A DNA stretch of 64,000 nt from Niveispirillum sp943370215 (GCA_943370215.1 CALRQC020000016.1:1-64000); one strand, 5' to 3'. Counted from the first letter of the stretch, positions 53,471 to 61,791 are shown. Numbers and translations: made by a program. The notes: generated from the sequence alone by a model not told the origin.

Positions 53471-54076
53471 ATGCTGCTGTTCATCGACAATTACGACAGT
53501 TTCACCTGGAATCTGGTGCATTACCTGGGCGAATTGGGCGCTGATGTGCAGGTGTGGCGCAACGACGCGCTGAAGCTGGAACAGGCGCTGGACCTGAAGC
53601 CGCAGGCCATTGTGCTGTCGCCCGGCCCCTGTGATCCGGACAAGGCCGGCATCTGCCTGCCGCTGATCCATGCTGCGGCCGCGCATAAGATTCCGCTGAT
53701 GGGTGTGTGCCTGGGGCACCAGGCCATCGGCCAGGCCTTCGGCGGCAAGGTGGTGCGTGCACCCCAGCCGATGCATGGCAAGATGGGCACGGTGTTTCAC
53801 GAAGGCCGCACCCTGATGCGGGGGCTGCCCAGCCCGTTCCAGGCCACGCGCTACCATTCCCTGATCGTGGAGAAGGAAACTTTGCCCGATTGTCTGGAAA
53901 GCACGGCATGGCTGGATGATGGGATGATCATGGCGCTGTCACACAAGACGCTGCCCATCCATGGCGTGCAATTCCACCCGGAAAGCATCGCGTCTGAGAA
54001 TGGTCACAAGATCCTGGATAATTTCCTGGATCTGGCCAACATCACGCGCGGGCCCCGCCTGCGCACCGTTGCCTGA
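53471..54076 (+). CDS. trpG: Anthranilate/para-aminobenzoate synthase glutamine amidotransferase subunit
   Basis: A 201-residue class I glutamine amidotransferase. It shows MLLFIDNYDSFTWNLVHYL (start), LSPGPCDPDKAGICLP, the nucleophile Cys in IPLMGVCLGHQAIGQAFGG, and the His-Glu pair in GVQFHPESIASENG. It supplies ammonia to TrpE (or PabB), which is not in the window. It is followed by trpD after 12 bases and starts the trpG-trpD-trpC-moaC operon. An alternative in-frame ATG at 53459 adds four residues. Confidence 0.95.
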   Translation: MLLFIDNYDSFTWNLVHYLGELGADVQVWRNDALKLEQALDLKPQAIVLSPGPCDPDKAGICLPLIHAAAAHKIPLMGVCLGHQAIGQAFGGKVVRAPQPMHGKMGTVFHEGRTLMRGLPSPFQATRYHSLIVEKETLPDCLESTAWLDDGMIMALSHKTLPIHGVQFHPESIASENGHKILDNFLDLANITRGPRLRTVA

Positions 54077-54088
54077 AGGCGGGGGCCG

Positions 54089-55126
54089 ATGACCGGCGAT
54101 ATGGGCGATTTCAAGGCGCTGCTGGCGAAGGTCGCCACCGGCGCCAGTCTCAGCGAGGCGGAGGCCGAACATGCCTTCGCCATCATCATGTCGGGCAATG
54201 CCACGCCGTCGCAGATGGGTGGCTTCCTGATGGCGCTGCGTGTGCGCGGGGAGACGGTGGCGGAGATCACCGGGGCCGTGCGCGCCATGCGCGCCAAGGC
54301 CATCGGCATCGAAGCGCCCGACGGCATTATCGATACCTGCGGCACCGGTGGCGACGGGGCCCATACCTATAATATCTCCACCGCCGTGGCCTTTGTGATT
54401 GCTGGCTGCGGCGTGCCGGTGGCCAAGCATGGCAACCGGGCCATTTCGTCGAAATCGGGGGCGGCGGATGTGCTGTCGGCGCTGGGGGTGAACCTGGATG
54501 CTGATTTCGCCCTGGTGCGCCGGGCCCTGTTTGATGCCGGCATCGGCTTTCTGCTGGCCACCCGCCACCATACGGCCATGCGCAATGTCGGGCCGACGCG
54601 GGTGGAGCTGGGTACACGCACCATCTTCAACCTGATGGGGCCGCTCTCCAACCCTGCCGGGGCGAAGCGGCAATTGCTGGGCGTCTTCGCCCGGCAATGG
54701 ATCGAGCCGCTGGCCCATGTGCTGCATAATCTGGGCTCGCAAACGGCCTGGGTGGTGAATGGCAGCGACGGGCTGGATGAGATCACCACCACCGGCCCCA
54801 CCCATGTGGCCGAACTGCGCCATGGCGTGGTGCGCACGTTTGAGATCACGCCAGAGGATGCGGGCCTGCCCCGTGCCACGGCTGATGATCTGCGCGGCGG
54901 CACGCCGGAGGAAAATGCCGCCTCCCTGCGTGCCGTACTCGCCGGGGCCGAGGGCCCCTATCGTGACATTGTGTTGCTGAATGCAGCCGCCGCCCTTGTG
55001 GTGGCCGATAAGGCACCCGATCTGAAGGCGGGCGTCGCCAGGGCGGCCGAATCCATTGACAGCGGGCAGGCCCGTCTGGCGCTGCAGCGCTTGGCCAGCA
55101 TCACCCATATTCCGGTGACCGAATAA
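54089..55126 (+). CDS. trpD: Anthranilate phosphoribosyltransferase
   Basis: A 345-residue type III nucleoside-phosphoribosyltransferase-fold enzyme that joins anthranilate and PRPP. Key parts are IIDTCGTGGDGAHTYNISTAVAFV (PRPP loop), VAKHGNRAISSKSGAADVLSALG and GPLSNPAGAKRQLLGVF. Length normal. Its stop overlaps the trpC start (TAATG), showing coupling. Confidence 0.97.
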   Translation: MTGDMGDFKALLAKVATGASLSEAEAEHAFAIIMSGNATPSQMGGFLMALRVRGETVAEITGAVRAMRAKAIGIEAPDGIIDTCGTGGDGAHTYNISTAVAFVIAGCGVPVAKHGNRAISSKSGAADVLSALGVNLDADFALVRRALFDAGIGFLLATRHHTAMRNVGPTRVELGTRTIFNLMGPLSNPAGAKRQLLGVFARQWIEPLAHVLHNLGSQTAWVVNGSDGLDEITTTGPTHVAELRHGVVRTFEITPEDAGLPRATADDLRGGTPEENAASLRAVLAGAEGPYRDIVLLNAAAALVVADKAPDLKAGVARAAESIDSGQARLALQRLASITHIPVTE

Positions 55127-55944
55127 TGAACAGCACCCCCGACGTTCTGGCCCGTATCTGTGCCGACAAGGCAGACCATGTGGCCCGTGCCAAAGCCGCC
55201 CGCCCCCTGGCGCTGGTGGAGGAAGCGGTCCGCGCCCAGCCGGCCCCGCGTGGTTTCGCCGCGGCACTCTCCCGTACCGTGGCCGAGGGGCGCTGGGCCC
55301 TGATCGCGGAGATCAAGAAGGCCAGCCCGTCGAAAGGCCTGATCCGGGCCGATTTCGACCCGCCGACCCTGGCGCGGGCCTACAAGGAGGCCGGCGCCAC
55401 CTGCCTGTCGGTGCTGACCGATATCCCCTATTTCCAGGGCGATGACGCCTTTTTGCAGGCCGCCCGCGCGGCTGTGGACCTGCCGGCCCTGCGCAAGGAT
55501 TTCATGATCGATCCCTATCAGATCGCCGAAAGCCGGGCGCTGGGGGCCGATTGTATCCTGCTGATCATGGCCTGCCTGGATGATGGGCTGGCGCGTGATC
55601 TCTACGATGCCGCCACCGGCTACGGCATGGATGTGCTGGTGGAGGTGCATGACGAGGCGGAGATGGAGCGGGCCTTGATGCTGCCCGGTGGTCTGCTGGG
55701 GGTGAATAACCGTAACCTGAAAACCCTTTCCATCGATCTGGGCACCACCGAACGGCTGGCCGCCATGGTGCCGGCCGGCCGGCATCTGGTGGCGGAAAGC
55801 GGCATCCACAGCCCGGCCGATCTGTCGCGGCTGGCCGGTGCCGGGGCGCGGCGCTTCCTGATCGGGGAATCGCTGATGGCCAAGCCCGATGTGGCGGCCG
55901 CCACCCGCGCCTTGCTCTCCACCCCCTTCACCCCGGCGGCCTGA
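55126..55944 (+). CDS. trpC: Indole-3-glycerol phosphate synthase
   Basis: A 272-residue TIM barrel that closes the indole ring in tryptophan synthesis. It shows WALIAEIKKASPSKGLIRADFDPPTLARAY (catalytic Lys near the start), LPALRKDFMIDPYQI, ADCILLIMACLD, GVNNRNLKTLSIDLG and VAESGIHSPADLSRL. It is not fused to TrpF. It begins inside the trpD stop and is followed by moaC after 3 bases. Confidence 0.97.
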   Translation: MNSTPDVLARICADKADHVARAKAARPLALVEEAVRAQPAPRGFAAALSRTVAEGRWALIAEIKKASPSKGLIRADFDPPTLARAYKEAGATCLSVLTDIPYFQGDDAFLQAARAAVDLPALRKDFMIDPYQIAESRALGADCILLIMACLDDGLARDLYDAATGYGMDVLVEVHDEAEMERALMLPGGLLGVNNRNLKTLSIDLGTTERLAAMVPAGRHLVAESGIHSPADLSRLAGAGARRFLIGESLMAKPDVAAATRALLSTPFTPAA

Positions 55945-55947
55945 GCC

Positions 55948-56433
55948 ATGGCGGGCCGCCTGACCCATTTTGATGAGGCCGGCAACGCCGCCATGGTGGA
56001 TGTCTCCGCCAAGGAGGAGACGGTGCGCATCGCAACGGCGCGCGGCCATATCGCCATGCAGCCGGAAACCCTGGCACTGATCCGCGCGGGCGGTATGGAA
56101 AAGGGCGATGTGCTGGGCGTGGCGCGGCTGGCCGGCATCATGGCCGCCAAGAAAACCGCCGACCTGATCCCGCTTTGCCACCCGCTGGCTCTGTCCAAGG
56201 TGTCGGTGGATTTCACCCTGGATGAGGTGGGATCGACGGTGGAGATCAGCGCCACCGTGAAGCTGAAAGGCCGCACGGGCGTGGAGATGGAGGCGCTGAC
56301 GGCGGTGTCCGTTGCAGCGCTCACCATCTATGATATGTGCAAGGCGGTGGATAAGGGCATGGTGATTGGTGCCGTGCAGCTTGCCTATAAGGAAGGCGGC
56401 AAGAGCGGCACCTATGTGGGGCCGCAGGGGTGA
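55948..56433 (+). CDS. moaC: Cyclic pyranopterin monophosphate synthase
   Basis: A 161-residue enzyme that, with MoaA, turns GTP into cyclic pyranopterin monophosphate in molybdenum cofactor synthesis. It contains MVDVSAKEETVRIATARG, the conserved LIPLCHPLALSKVSVDF and GVEMEALTAVSVAALTIYDMCKAVDKGM. It is the last gene of the trp-moa string before the AT-rich insertion that parts it from moeA. Confidence 0.96.
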   Translation: MAGRLTHFDEAGNAAMVDVSAKEETVRIATARGHIAMQPETLALIRAGGMEKGDVLGVARLAGIMAAKKTADLIPLCHPLALSKVSVDFTLDEVGSTVEISATVKLKGRTGVEMEALTAVSVAALTIYDMCKAVDKGMVIGAVQLAYKEGGKSGTYVGPQG

Positions 56434-56660
56434 GTGTTTGGGTTCTATGGTTTCCAAAGTTTCGTCGTGTTAAGGGAAAAATCTATATCCTTCGCTTCGG
56501 GACGCTATGCCGACCAATGCAAAATCTCGATTATTGTAAATTTTAATCATGAAATTTATTTCATAAATATTTTTCATGTTTAGATCGTCTGGTGTTATTT
56601 TTTGTTTTTTTGTTGGCTGTTTCTGATAATTTACCAACATCGATATATTGTGGGTGTAAG
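56434..56660. other. AT-rich left part of the moaC-moeA insertion
   Basis: GC content falls abruptly a few dozen bases after the moaC stop. The 227 bases hold no gene of their own and probably carry the promoter of the following 182-residue protein gene. Confidence 0.55.
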
Positions 56661-57209
56661 ATGACCATAGATCAAGGATTTGCCGCGATAATTGCAGCCG
56701 TTATCGCGTTGTTTGCTAGTTGGCTTGCTATTCGATCCTCAAGGATAAATTCGAGTCTGGTGGCTAGGCAGGGGATAATTGTAAATGACATTCAAGATCT
56801 TAGTAATATGCTTTATGAAATTATTGCAATTAGTGTGACTGCAATGAGTGCGAAAGATGAAAATACTTTTAAATTAAGGATAAATCAGGCTAATGAAATC
56901 GCAAAAAAATTAGATCTTCTTAGGAGAAGAAATAGATATTTGCTGCCATTTATATTTGAGGCGGTTGGTGAATTGTCGGAGCTTCCATTTTATTTTGAAC
57001 ACTATAGCAAAGAAAAAAGTTCGCCAAAAATAACATCCTTGAAAGATCGAGCGACTGAATTGCGTAAGGCAATTGATAAAAGTTTAGAAGCTTATTTTTT
57101 TCATGGGAAATCTCCAAGTTTTCTATATAGATTGAAATTGAAGCGATTGTCTATTGCGCTGAATAAAGAATTCAGCGATGGCAACCCTAATAATAAAAAA
57201 TCTTTATAA
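56661..57209 (+). CDS. AT-rich gene for a small bitopic membrane protein, unknown function
   Basis: A 182-residue protein with one N-terminal membrane helix (AAIIAAVIALFASWLAI) followed by a long, Lys/Glu/Ile-rich helical cytoplasmic domain. I do not recognise a family. Codon use is AT-rich (AAA, ATT, AAT, TTA), quite unlike the GC-rich trp/moa/moe genes on both sides, a sign of horizontal transfer. ATG 56661 is preceded by GGGTGTAAG. An in-frame ATG at 56592 would add 23 residues. A strong hairpin follows 40 bases after the stop. Confidence 0.72.
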   Translation: MTIDQGFAAIIAAVIALFASWLAIRSSRINSSLVARQGIIVNDIQDLSNMLYEIIAISVTAMSAKDENTFKLRINQANEIAKKLDLLRRRNRYLLPFIFEAVGELSELPFYFEHYSKEKSSPKITSLKDRATELRKAIDKSLEAYFFHGKSPSFLYRLKLKRLSIALNKEFSDGNPNNKKSL

Positions 57210-57249
57210 TTTCTGCAATGTTGGGAATTTTTGTTTAAATTTAAAAATG

Positions 57250-57303
57250 CCGAATAACCCATAATTGAATCTTAATATTAATAGTCAATTATGGGTTATT
57301 CGG
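57250..57303. terminator. Bidirectional terminator with 19-bp stem
   Basis: Perfect 19-base arms (57250-57268 and 57285-57303, CCGAATAACCCATAATTGA and complement) flank a 16-base loop. TTTTCTT follows on the plus strand and GCATTTTTAA on the minus strand. It ends the 182-residue protein gene from one side and overlaps the stop codon of the small minus-strand frame on the other. Confidence 0.8.
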
Positions 57304-57544
57304 TTTTCTTGTGTTGTTTGGGGTCACGTTTATTCGGTAAATGGCTCCCAAGATCGTGCCGGTTCATGTTGACGGCACTTCTCACTTTGGGGTCGACGTA
57401 GAGAGCCCTCAGCACGGCTCGATTTCTTGGGCAGATGTCACTAATGACGTCCAACTGCCGATGCGATTTTTCTGCGAGGGGCCGCTGTACTGCCACCAGT
57501 CCCTTGCGCGTTGGCCGAGCGGACTTACTCTGGGCCGCCATCAT
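57296..57544 (-). CDS. Possible small basic protein on the minus strand
   Basis: An 82-codon frame, MMAAQSKSARPTRKGLVAVQ at the start and HLPNKRDPKQHKKTE at the end, rich in Arg/Lys. It ends exactly at the 19-bp hairpin, as a real gene would, and uses AGA, AGG, CGA and GCA codons, unlike the neighbouring core genes. AGAGG lies directly before the ATG pair, closer than ideal. Not recognised. It may be a remnant of a longer foreign gene rather than a working one. Confidence 0.35.
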   Translation of the reverse strand: MMAAQSKSARPTRKGLVAVQRPLAEKSHRQLDVISDICPRNRAVLRALYVDPKVRSAVNMNRHDLGSHLPNKRDPKQHKKTE

Positions 57545-57568
57545 CCTCTGTTCTCGGGAGCCCCACAC

Positions 57569-58768
57569 TTGATCCCCCTTTCCGAAGCCCGTGCCCGTAT
57601 CCTGGCCAATATCCAACCGCTGCCGGCAGAGCAGGTGCCCCTGACCCAGGGGCTGGGTCGGGTGCTGGCCGCCGATGTGGTGGCGCGGGTCACGCATCCG
57701 CCGACGGCTGTTTCGGCCATGGATGGCTGGGCCGTGCGCACGGTGGATATCACCACGCTCCCGGTGACCCTGGCCCGCATCGGGGAGGCCCCGGCGGGCC
57801 GGCCTTTTGCCGGCACGGTGGGGCCGGGGCAGGCGGTGCGTATCTTCACCGGCGGGGCGCTGCCCGATGGTGCCGATACGGTGGTGGTGCAGGAGGATGC
57901 CGACGATCACGGTGCCACCGTCACTCTGAAAGATGGTGGCGGGCCCGGCCGCTGGGTGCGCCCGGCGGGGCAGGATTTCAGCATCGGCGATGTGGGCGTG
58001 CCGGCTGGGCGGCGGCTGACCGTGCGCGATCTGGCGCTGGCCGCCTCCATGAATGTGCCCTGGTTGAAGGTGCGCCGTCGTCCCCGCGTCTCCATCCTCG
58101 CCACCGGGGATGAAGTGGTGATGCCTGGCGATACGTTGGCGCCGGGACAGATTGTCAGCTCCAACTCCCTGGCGCTCTGTGCCCTGGTACGGCAACTGGG
58201 CGGGGAGGCGGTGGATCTGGGCATTGCCGGCGACAACCGCGATAGTCTGGCCGAACTCGCTGCCGCCGCCAGCGGCACTGACCTGCTGGTGACCATCGGT
58301 GGCGCTTCGGTGGGCGAACATGATCTTGTCCGTTCCGTGCTGGGCAGTGCGGGGCTGGAGCTGGATTTCTGGAAAATCGCCATGCGGCCCGGCAAGCCGC
58401 TGATGTTCGGCCGCATCAAGGGCGTGCCCATGCTGGGCCTGCCGGGCAACCCCGTCTCTGCCCTGGTCTGCGCCTGGCTGTTCCTGCGTCCGCTGCTGCT
58501 GGCCATGCAGGGGTTGCCGACAGCGGATGAGACGCGTGAGGCCCTGATTGGTGGCAACTTGGGTACCAATGACAGCCGGGCGGACTTCATCCGTGCCAAG
58601 CTATCCCGCGATGATCAGGGACGGGAGGTTGCCACCCCCTTCCCGAAGCAGGATAGTGGCATGTTGAGCCGGCTGGCCTGGGCGGACTGCCTGATTCTGC
58701 GCGATCCCCACGCCCCGCCGGTGGCGGCAGGGGACAAGGTGCGGATCATGCCGCTGGATGCGCTGTAA
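57569..58768 (+). CDS. moeA: Molybdopterin molybdenumtransferase
   Basis: A 399-residue enzyme that inserts molybdate into adenylated molybdopterin. IPLSEARARILANIQPLP starts the family sequence, with THPPTAVSAMDGWAVR, FTGGALPDGADTVVVQED, VSILATGDEVVMPG, IGGASVGEHDLV and LGLPGNPVSALVCAWLF. I place the start at TTG 57569: it aligns with the usual second residue of MoeA, and GGGAG lies 8 bases upstream. The frame is open back to an ATG at 57341, but that stretch belongs to the inserted DNA and has no MoeA-like sequence. Confidence 0.93.
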   Translation: MIPLSEARARILANIQPLPAEQVPLTQGLGRVLAADVVARVTHPPTAVSAMDGWAVRTVDITTLPVTLARIGEAPAGRPFAGTVGPGQAVRIFTGGALPDGADTVVVQEDADDHGATVTLKDGGGPGRWVRPAGQDFSIGDVGVPAGRRLTVRDLALAASMNVPWLKVRRRPRVSILATGDEVVMPGDTLAPGQIVSSNSLALCALVRQLGGEAVDLGIAGDNRDSLAELAAAASGTDLLVTIGGASVGEHDLVRSVLGSAGLELDFWKIAMRPGKPLMFGRIKGVPMLGLPGNPVSALVCAWLFLRPLLLAMQGLPTADETREALIGGNLGTNDSRADFIRAKLSRDDQGREVATPFPKQDSGMLSRLAWADCLILRDPHAPPVAAGDKVRIMPLDAL

Positions 58769-58856
58769 CCCGGCATCGTTGAACGCGAAATCCTGGTACC
58801 ATCGGCGCATCACCACCAACGCTGGGATGAAATCGGAACCAAGGCGGAACATCCGG

Positions 58857-58884
58857 TTGACGTTCCGGGATTGTTCTATATGAT
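58857..58884 (+). promoter_or_regulatory. lexA promoter with alphaproteobacterial SOS box
   Basis: TTGACG (58857-58862) and TATGAT (58879-58884) form a -35/-10 pair with a 16-base spacer. The alphaproteobacterial LexA site GTTC-N7-GTTC occupies 58862-58876, exactly between the two hexamers, so LexA binding would block its own promoter. Confidence 0.85.
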
Positions 58885-58939
58885 TGCTTGAATTGTGCGG
58901 GAAACCGTTCAGGCATTCGTACAGCGGCGAGGGGTAAAG

Positions 58940-59659
58940 ATGCTGACGCGCAAGCAACAGGAATTGCTGATCTTCATCAATGAGAAGCTGAATGATGGCG
59001 GCGTCTCCCCCTCTTTTGATGAAATGAAGGACGCGTTGGGGCTGAAATCAAAATCTGGCATCCACCGCCTGATCACGGGACTGGAGGAACGGGGCTTCAT
59101 CCGCCGTCTGCCTCATCGCGCCCGCGCGTTGGAGGTGCTGCGCCTGCCTGAGCCGCCGCTACCCCGCGCAGCCAGAGCGGCCGCGCCGGCGGTGGAGTCC
59201 AAGTTCAAGCCCAATGTCATCCGGGGTGATTTCCGCGGCGCCCTGCCAGGCCGCTCGGCCAATGGCAATGATGCGGAGGCGGTGTCGCTGCCGCTTTACG
59301 GGCGGATTGCGGCTGGCTTGCCGATAGAGGCCATGCGGGACAGTTCCGCCAGCATCGAGGTGCCGGCCACTTTGCTGGCCACCGGGGACCATTATGCGCT
59401 GGAAGTGGCCGGCGACAGTATGGTGGAGGCCGGGATTCTGGATGGGGATACGGTGATCATCCAGCGCTGCGACATGGCGGAGAATGGCACCATCGTGGTC
59501 GCCCTGGTGGATGAGCAGGAAGTGACGCTGAAGCGGCTGCGCCGTAAGGGTAACTCCATTGCGCTGGAACCGGCCAACCCCTCCTATGAAACCCGTGTTT
59601 TTGGCGCGGATCGGGTGAATGTGCAGGGTCGGTTGGTCGGTTTGATCCGCCGTTATTGA
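58940..59659 (+). CDS. lexA: SOS repressor LexA
   Basis: A 239-residue repressor and self-cleaving protease. The winged-helix DNA-binding domain covers residues 1-65 (SPSFDEMKDALGLKSKSGIHRLITGLEERGFI). A long linker follows, then the S24 peptidase domain. The cleavage site is Ala125-Gly126 (GRIAAGLP), with catalytic Ser160 (GDSMVEAGI) and Lys198 (VTLKRL); the spacings match E. coli LexA. The start at 58940 has GAGGGGTAAAG ahead. It is autoregulated through the SOS box just upstream. Confidence 0.97.
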   Translation: MLTRKQQELLIFINEKLNDGGVSPSFDEMKDALGLKSKSGIHRLITGLEERGFIRRLPHRARALEVLRLPEPPLPRAARAAAPAVESKFKPNVIRGDFRGALPGRSANGNDAEAVSLPLYGRIAAGLPIEAMRDSSASIEVPATLLATGDHYALEVAGDSMVEAGILDGDTVIIQRCDMAENGTIVVALVDEQEVTLKRLRRKGNSIALEPANPSYETRVFGADRVNVQGRLVGLIRRY

Positions 59660-59774
59660 TGATCGGGCGGGGGTGACGGGGCTTTCTGCCGCAATCCCGT
59701 CACCATGTAGCCGTGCTTTGGCCGGGGGATGCGGTCAAGGTGAGCCTGATAGGTTCCCTTGTCAGAAGCGTGTG

Positions 59775-60020
59775 ATGATGCACCGCCCCTTTTTCCGCTC
59801 CCTCCTTTTCCTGCGTCCGGGTCCGTTTATCCTGGGGGCAGCCCTGTTGGGGCTGGGGGCCTGCACCAGCCCCTGCGACCGGATCAATGGCCAGATGCGG
59901 CAGTTGAATGCTGACACAATCCGTGATCCCAATATTGCCGTGGATGGTCGCTATCTTGCCCAGTTTCAGGAACTGGCGGCGCAATCGGTGGAACATGGTT
60001 GTCTGGCTGGAGAGGATTAG
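59775..60020 (+). CDS. Small lipoprotein, unknown function
   Basis: An 81-residue protein with a signal peptide ending in lipobox LLGLGAC (lipidated Cys about residue 30). The mature part is short (about 50 residues) with three further cysteines (SPCDRINGQM, EHGCLAGED). I do not recognise a family. ATGs at 59775 and 59778 are both possible. It overlaps the next gene by 26 bases, suggesting a co-expressed exported pair. Confidence 0.68.
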   Translation: MMHRPFFRSLLFLRPGPFILGAALLGLGACTSPCDRINGQMRQLNADTIRDPNIAVDGRYLAQFQELAAQSVEHGCLAGED

Positions 60021-60426
60021 CCGGCTGAAAGTCTGGCTGGCGGTCTTCGGGCTGTTGCTCACCGGGGTGGGGCCTGCTTCTGCGGCGGCTCCATTGCCCG
60101 ATGGTTGGCGCTGGCAGCCAGGCACGCCGATGATTCTCGGGGATTTTAACGGGGATGGGGCCGATGATTGGGCCCGGCTGCTGCAACATCCGGCCGGGGG
60201 AGAGTGGGCGCTGTTCCTGACCTTGGCTACGCCGGATGGGTGGCGACAGCAACTTGCGCTGATCCTGCCCCCCGGCACTGATCCGCACACGATCATCTTG
60301 CACTATATCCGCCCGGTGACGGGACGCGCCGTCGGCCTGGGCGTCGATCTGCCGGATGGACAGCATTTGCGCGTTGACTGGCGGGACGGCAGCGCCCACG
60401 TCAGCCCGATCCCAGCCGGCGGATAG
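59995..60426 (+). CDS. Small secreted protein with a calcium-type DFNGDGADD loop
   Basis: A 143-residue protein with a likely signal peptide (residues about 10-30, LKVWLAVFGLLLTGVGPASA). The mature part has the loop DFNGDGADDWARLL, an EF-hand/FG-GAP-like calcium-binding motif of the kind seen in VCBS-repeat proteins, but only one copy. The rest resembles no family I know. It overlaps the preceding lipoprotein gene. The start could also be a nearby GTG. Confidence 0.65.
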   Translation: MVVWLERISRLKVWLAVFGLLLTGVGPASAAAPLPDGWRWQPGTPMILGDFNGDGADDWARLLQHPAGGEWALFLTLATPDGWRQQLALILPPGTDPHTIILHYIRPVTGRAVGLGVDLPDGQHLRVDWRDGSAHVSPIPAGG

Positions 60427-60453
60427 AACGGCGTCCAAGAACAGCCTGACCTT

Positions 60454-60744
60454 TCAGGCATCTGCCCGCTGATCAAAACCGGTATGACCGGGATCTTCGG
60501 CTTCCGTCACCTGAACATTGATCACTTTGGCTGATGGCGGCCCTTGCCAACAGGCATCCAACATGGCGTCGATGTCTGCCCCCTGGCCGGCCAATACAGC
60601 CTCGACGCTGCCATCAGCGCGGTTGCGCACCCAGCCATCCAGTTGGCGCAACCGCGCCTGCTCCACGGTCCAGCCGCGATACCAGACACCCTGCACTTTG
60701 CCGGTGATGCGCAGATGCACCGCCCTGCGTTCCTCGATCGTCAT
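60454..60744 (-). CDS. Acylphosphatase
   Basis: A 96-residue enzyme that hydrolyses acyl phosphates. GKVQGVWYRGWTVEQARLRQL carries the phosphate cradle and catalytic Arg, and DGWVRNRADGSVEAVLAG carries the catalytic Asn. Length and motifs are standard. ATG 60744 has GAGAGAAA upstream; a TTG at 60777 is also in frame. It converges on the secreted protein gene. Confidence 0.93.
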   Translation of the reverse strand: MTIEERRAVHLRITGKVQGVWYRGWTVEQARLRQLDGWVRNRADGSVEAVLAGQGADIDAMLDACWQGPPSAKVINVQVTEAEDPGHTGFDQRADA

Positions 60745-60901
60745 TTCATTTTCTCTCGTCTCGCTTTGTTGGGTCAATCCAGCCGTACCCGGCCTCGCTT
60801 GTCAATGCGCCAGAGGTGCCATCCCGTGTCACCGGGGCTGGTCAGACAACCGAATCTGGGGCAGCATGAGGGTCTGGTCTGGCTTGCCCGGAGGTCCGCC
60901 C

Positions 60902-61462
60902 ATGGCCACAACACCGCTGATCCGTCCCGCCCAGCCGGCCGATGCCGCTGGTATCGCGGCTGTTCATGTCGATAGCTGGCGGTCGACCTATGCCGGCATG
61001 TTGCCGGATGAATATCTGATCGGTCTTTCCGTCGATACCCATTCCCGCCGCTGGCGGGCCCTGTTGGCCTCCGGTGTGCGGGCCCGGCGCACCTATGTGG
61101 TGCAGGGGGAGGGGCAGGCGATTGTCGGTTTTGCTTCCTGCGGACCGCAGCGCACCAGCTTGGCCGGCTATGGCGGTGAATTCTACGCCGTTTATCTGGC
61201 CGATCATGTGCATGGGCGCGGCTGGGGGCGGCGCCTGCTGGGGGCGATGGCGCAGGATTTGCTGGGCGCGGGTTTGCATACGGCGGTGGTCTGGGTGCTG
61301 CGCGACAATCCCAGCCGGTTTTTCTATGAGCGGATGGGCGGGGTGCTGCTGGCCGAACAGCCGATCAGCTTTGCCGGCCAGCGCCTGTCAGAGGTGGCCT
61401 ATGGCTGGACCGACCTGCTGCCTTTGGCCCGCATGGCGGCCGATCCGCATGTCGGTTCCTGA
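60902..61462 (+). CDS. GNAT-family N-acetyltransferase
   Basis: A 186-residue acetyltransferase. IRPAQPADAAGIAAVHVDSWRSTYAGMLP is the N-terminal motif of the RimI-like group. The acetyl-CoA pyrophosphate loop is HVHGRGWGRRLLGAMAQDLL (R-x-x-G-x-G type), followed by AVVWVLRDNPSRFFYERMGG. GGAGG lies 7 bases ahead of the ATG. Substrate unknown. Confidence 0.9.
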   Translation: MATTPLIRPAQPADAAGIAAVHVDSWRSTYAGMLPDEYLIGLSVDTHSRRWRALLASGVRARRTYVVQGEGQAIVGFASCGPQRTSLAGYGGEFYAVYLADHVHGRGWGRRLLGAMAQDLLGAGLHTAVVWVLRDNPSRFFYERMGGVLLAEQPISFAGQRLSEVAYGWTDLLPLARMAADPHVGS

Positions 61463-61590
61463 CCCTGTCCGGCCGCCACTCTGGTCAAGGCTCCTGTTTT
61501 GAAATTGCGTTCACCACCCGCGCGCCGATTTGTGATATGCAGTCGCCCGGGCGCTGGATCGCCTGAGATTGACGTGCGACGCGGAACCCG

Positions 61591-61791
61591 ATGAACGAGC
61601 AACATGCGCTGATGGAGAAGCTGGCGACGCTCCGTATAGAGCATCGTGACCTGGACGATATCATCCAGCGTCTCGCCGGCCAGGCTCCCCTGGATCAGTT
61701 GCAGATCCAGCGGTTGAAGAAGCGCAAGCTTTTGCTGAAGGATTTGATTGCCCGGCTGGAAAGCCAGTTGGTGCCGGATATCATCGCCTGA
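61591..61791 (+). CDS. YdcH family protein (DUF465)
   Basis: A 66-residue helical-hairpin protein of the DUF465/YdcH family. The pattern IEHRDLDDIIQRL, then LDQLQIQRLKKRKLLLKDLIARLES, is typical for the family. Function unknown. In many alphaproteobacteria it sits close to purE, as here. Confidence 0.92.
   Translation: MNEQHALMEKLATLRIEHRDLDDIIQRLAGQAPLDQLQIQRLKKRKLLLKDLIARLESQLVPDIIA

Noticed and set aside
57341..57568. Extra 76 residues at the N terminus of MoeA
   Set aside because: The stretch has no MoeA similarity, comes from the inserted DNA, and a well-placed TTG with a ribosome binding site gives the family start.
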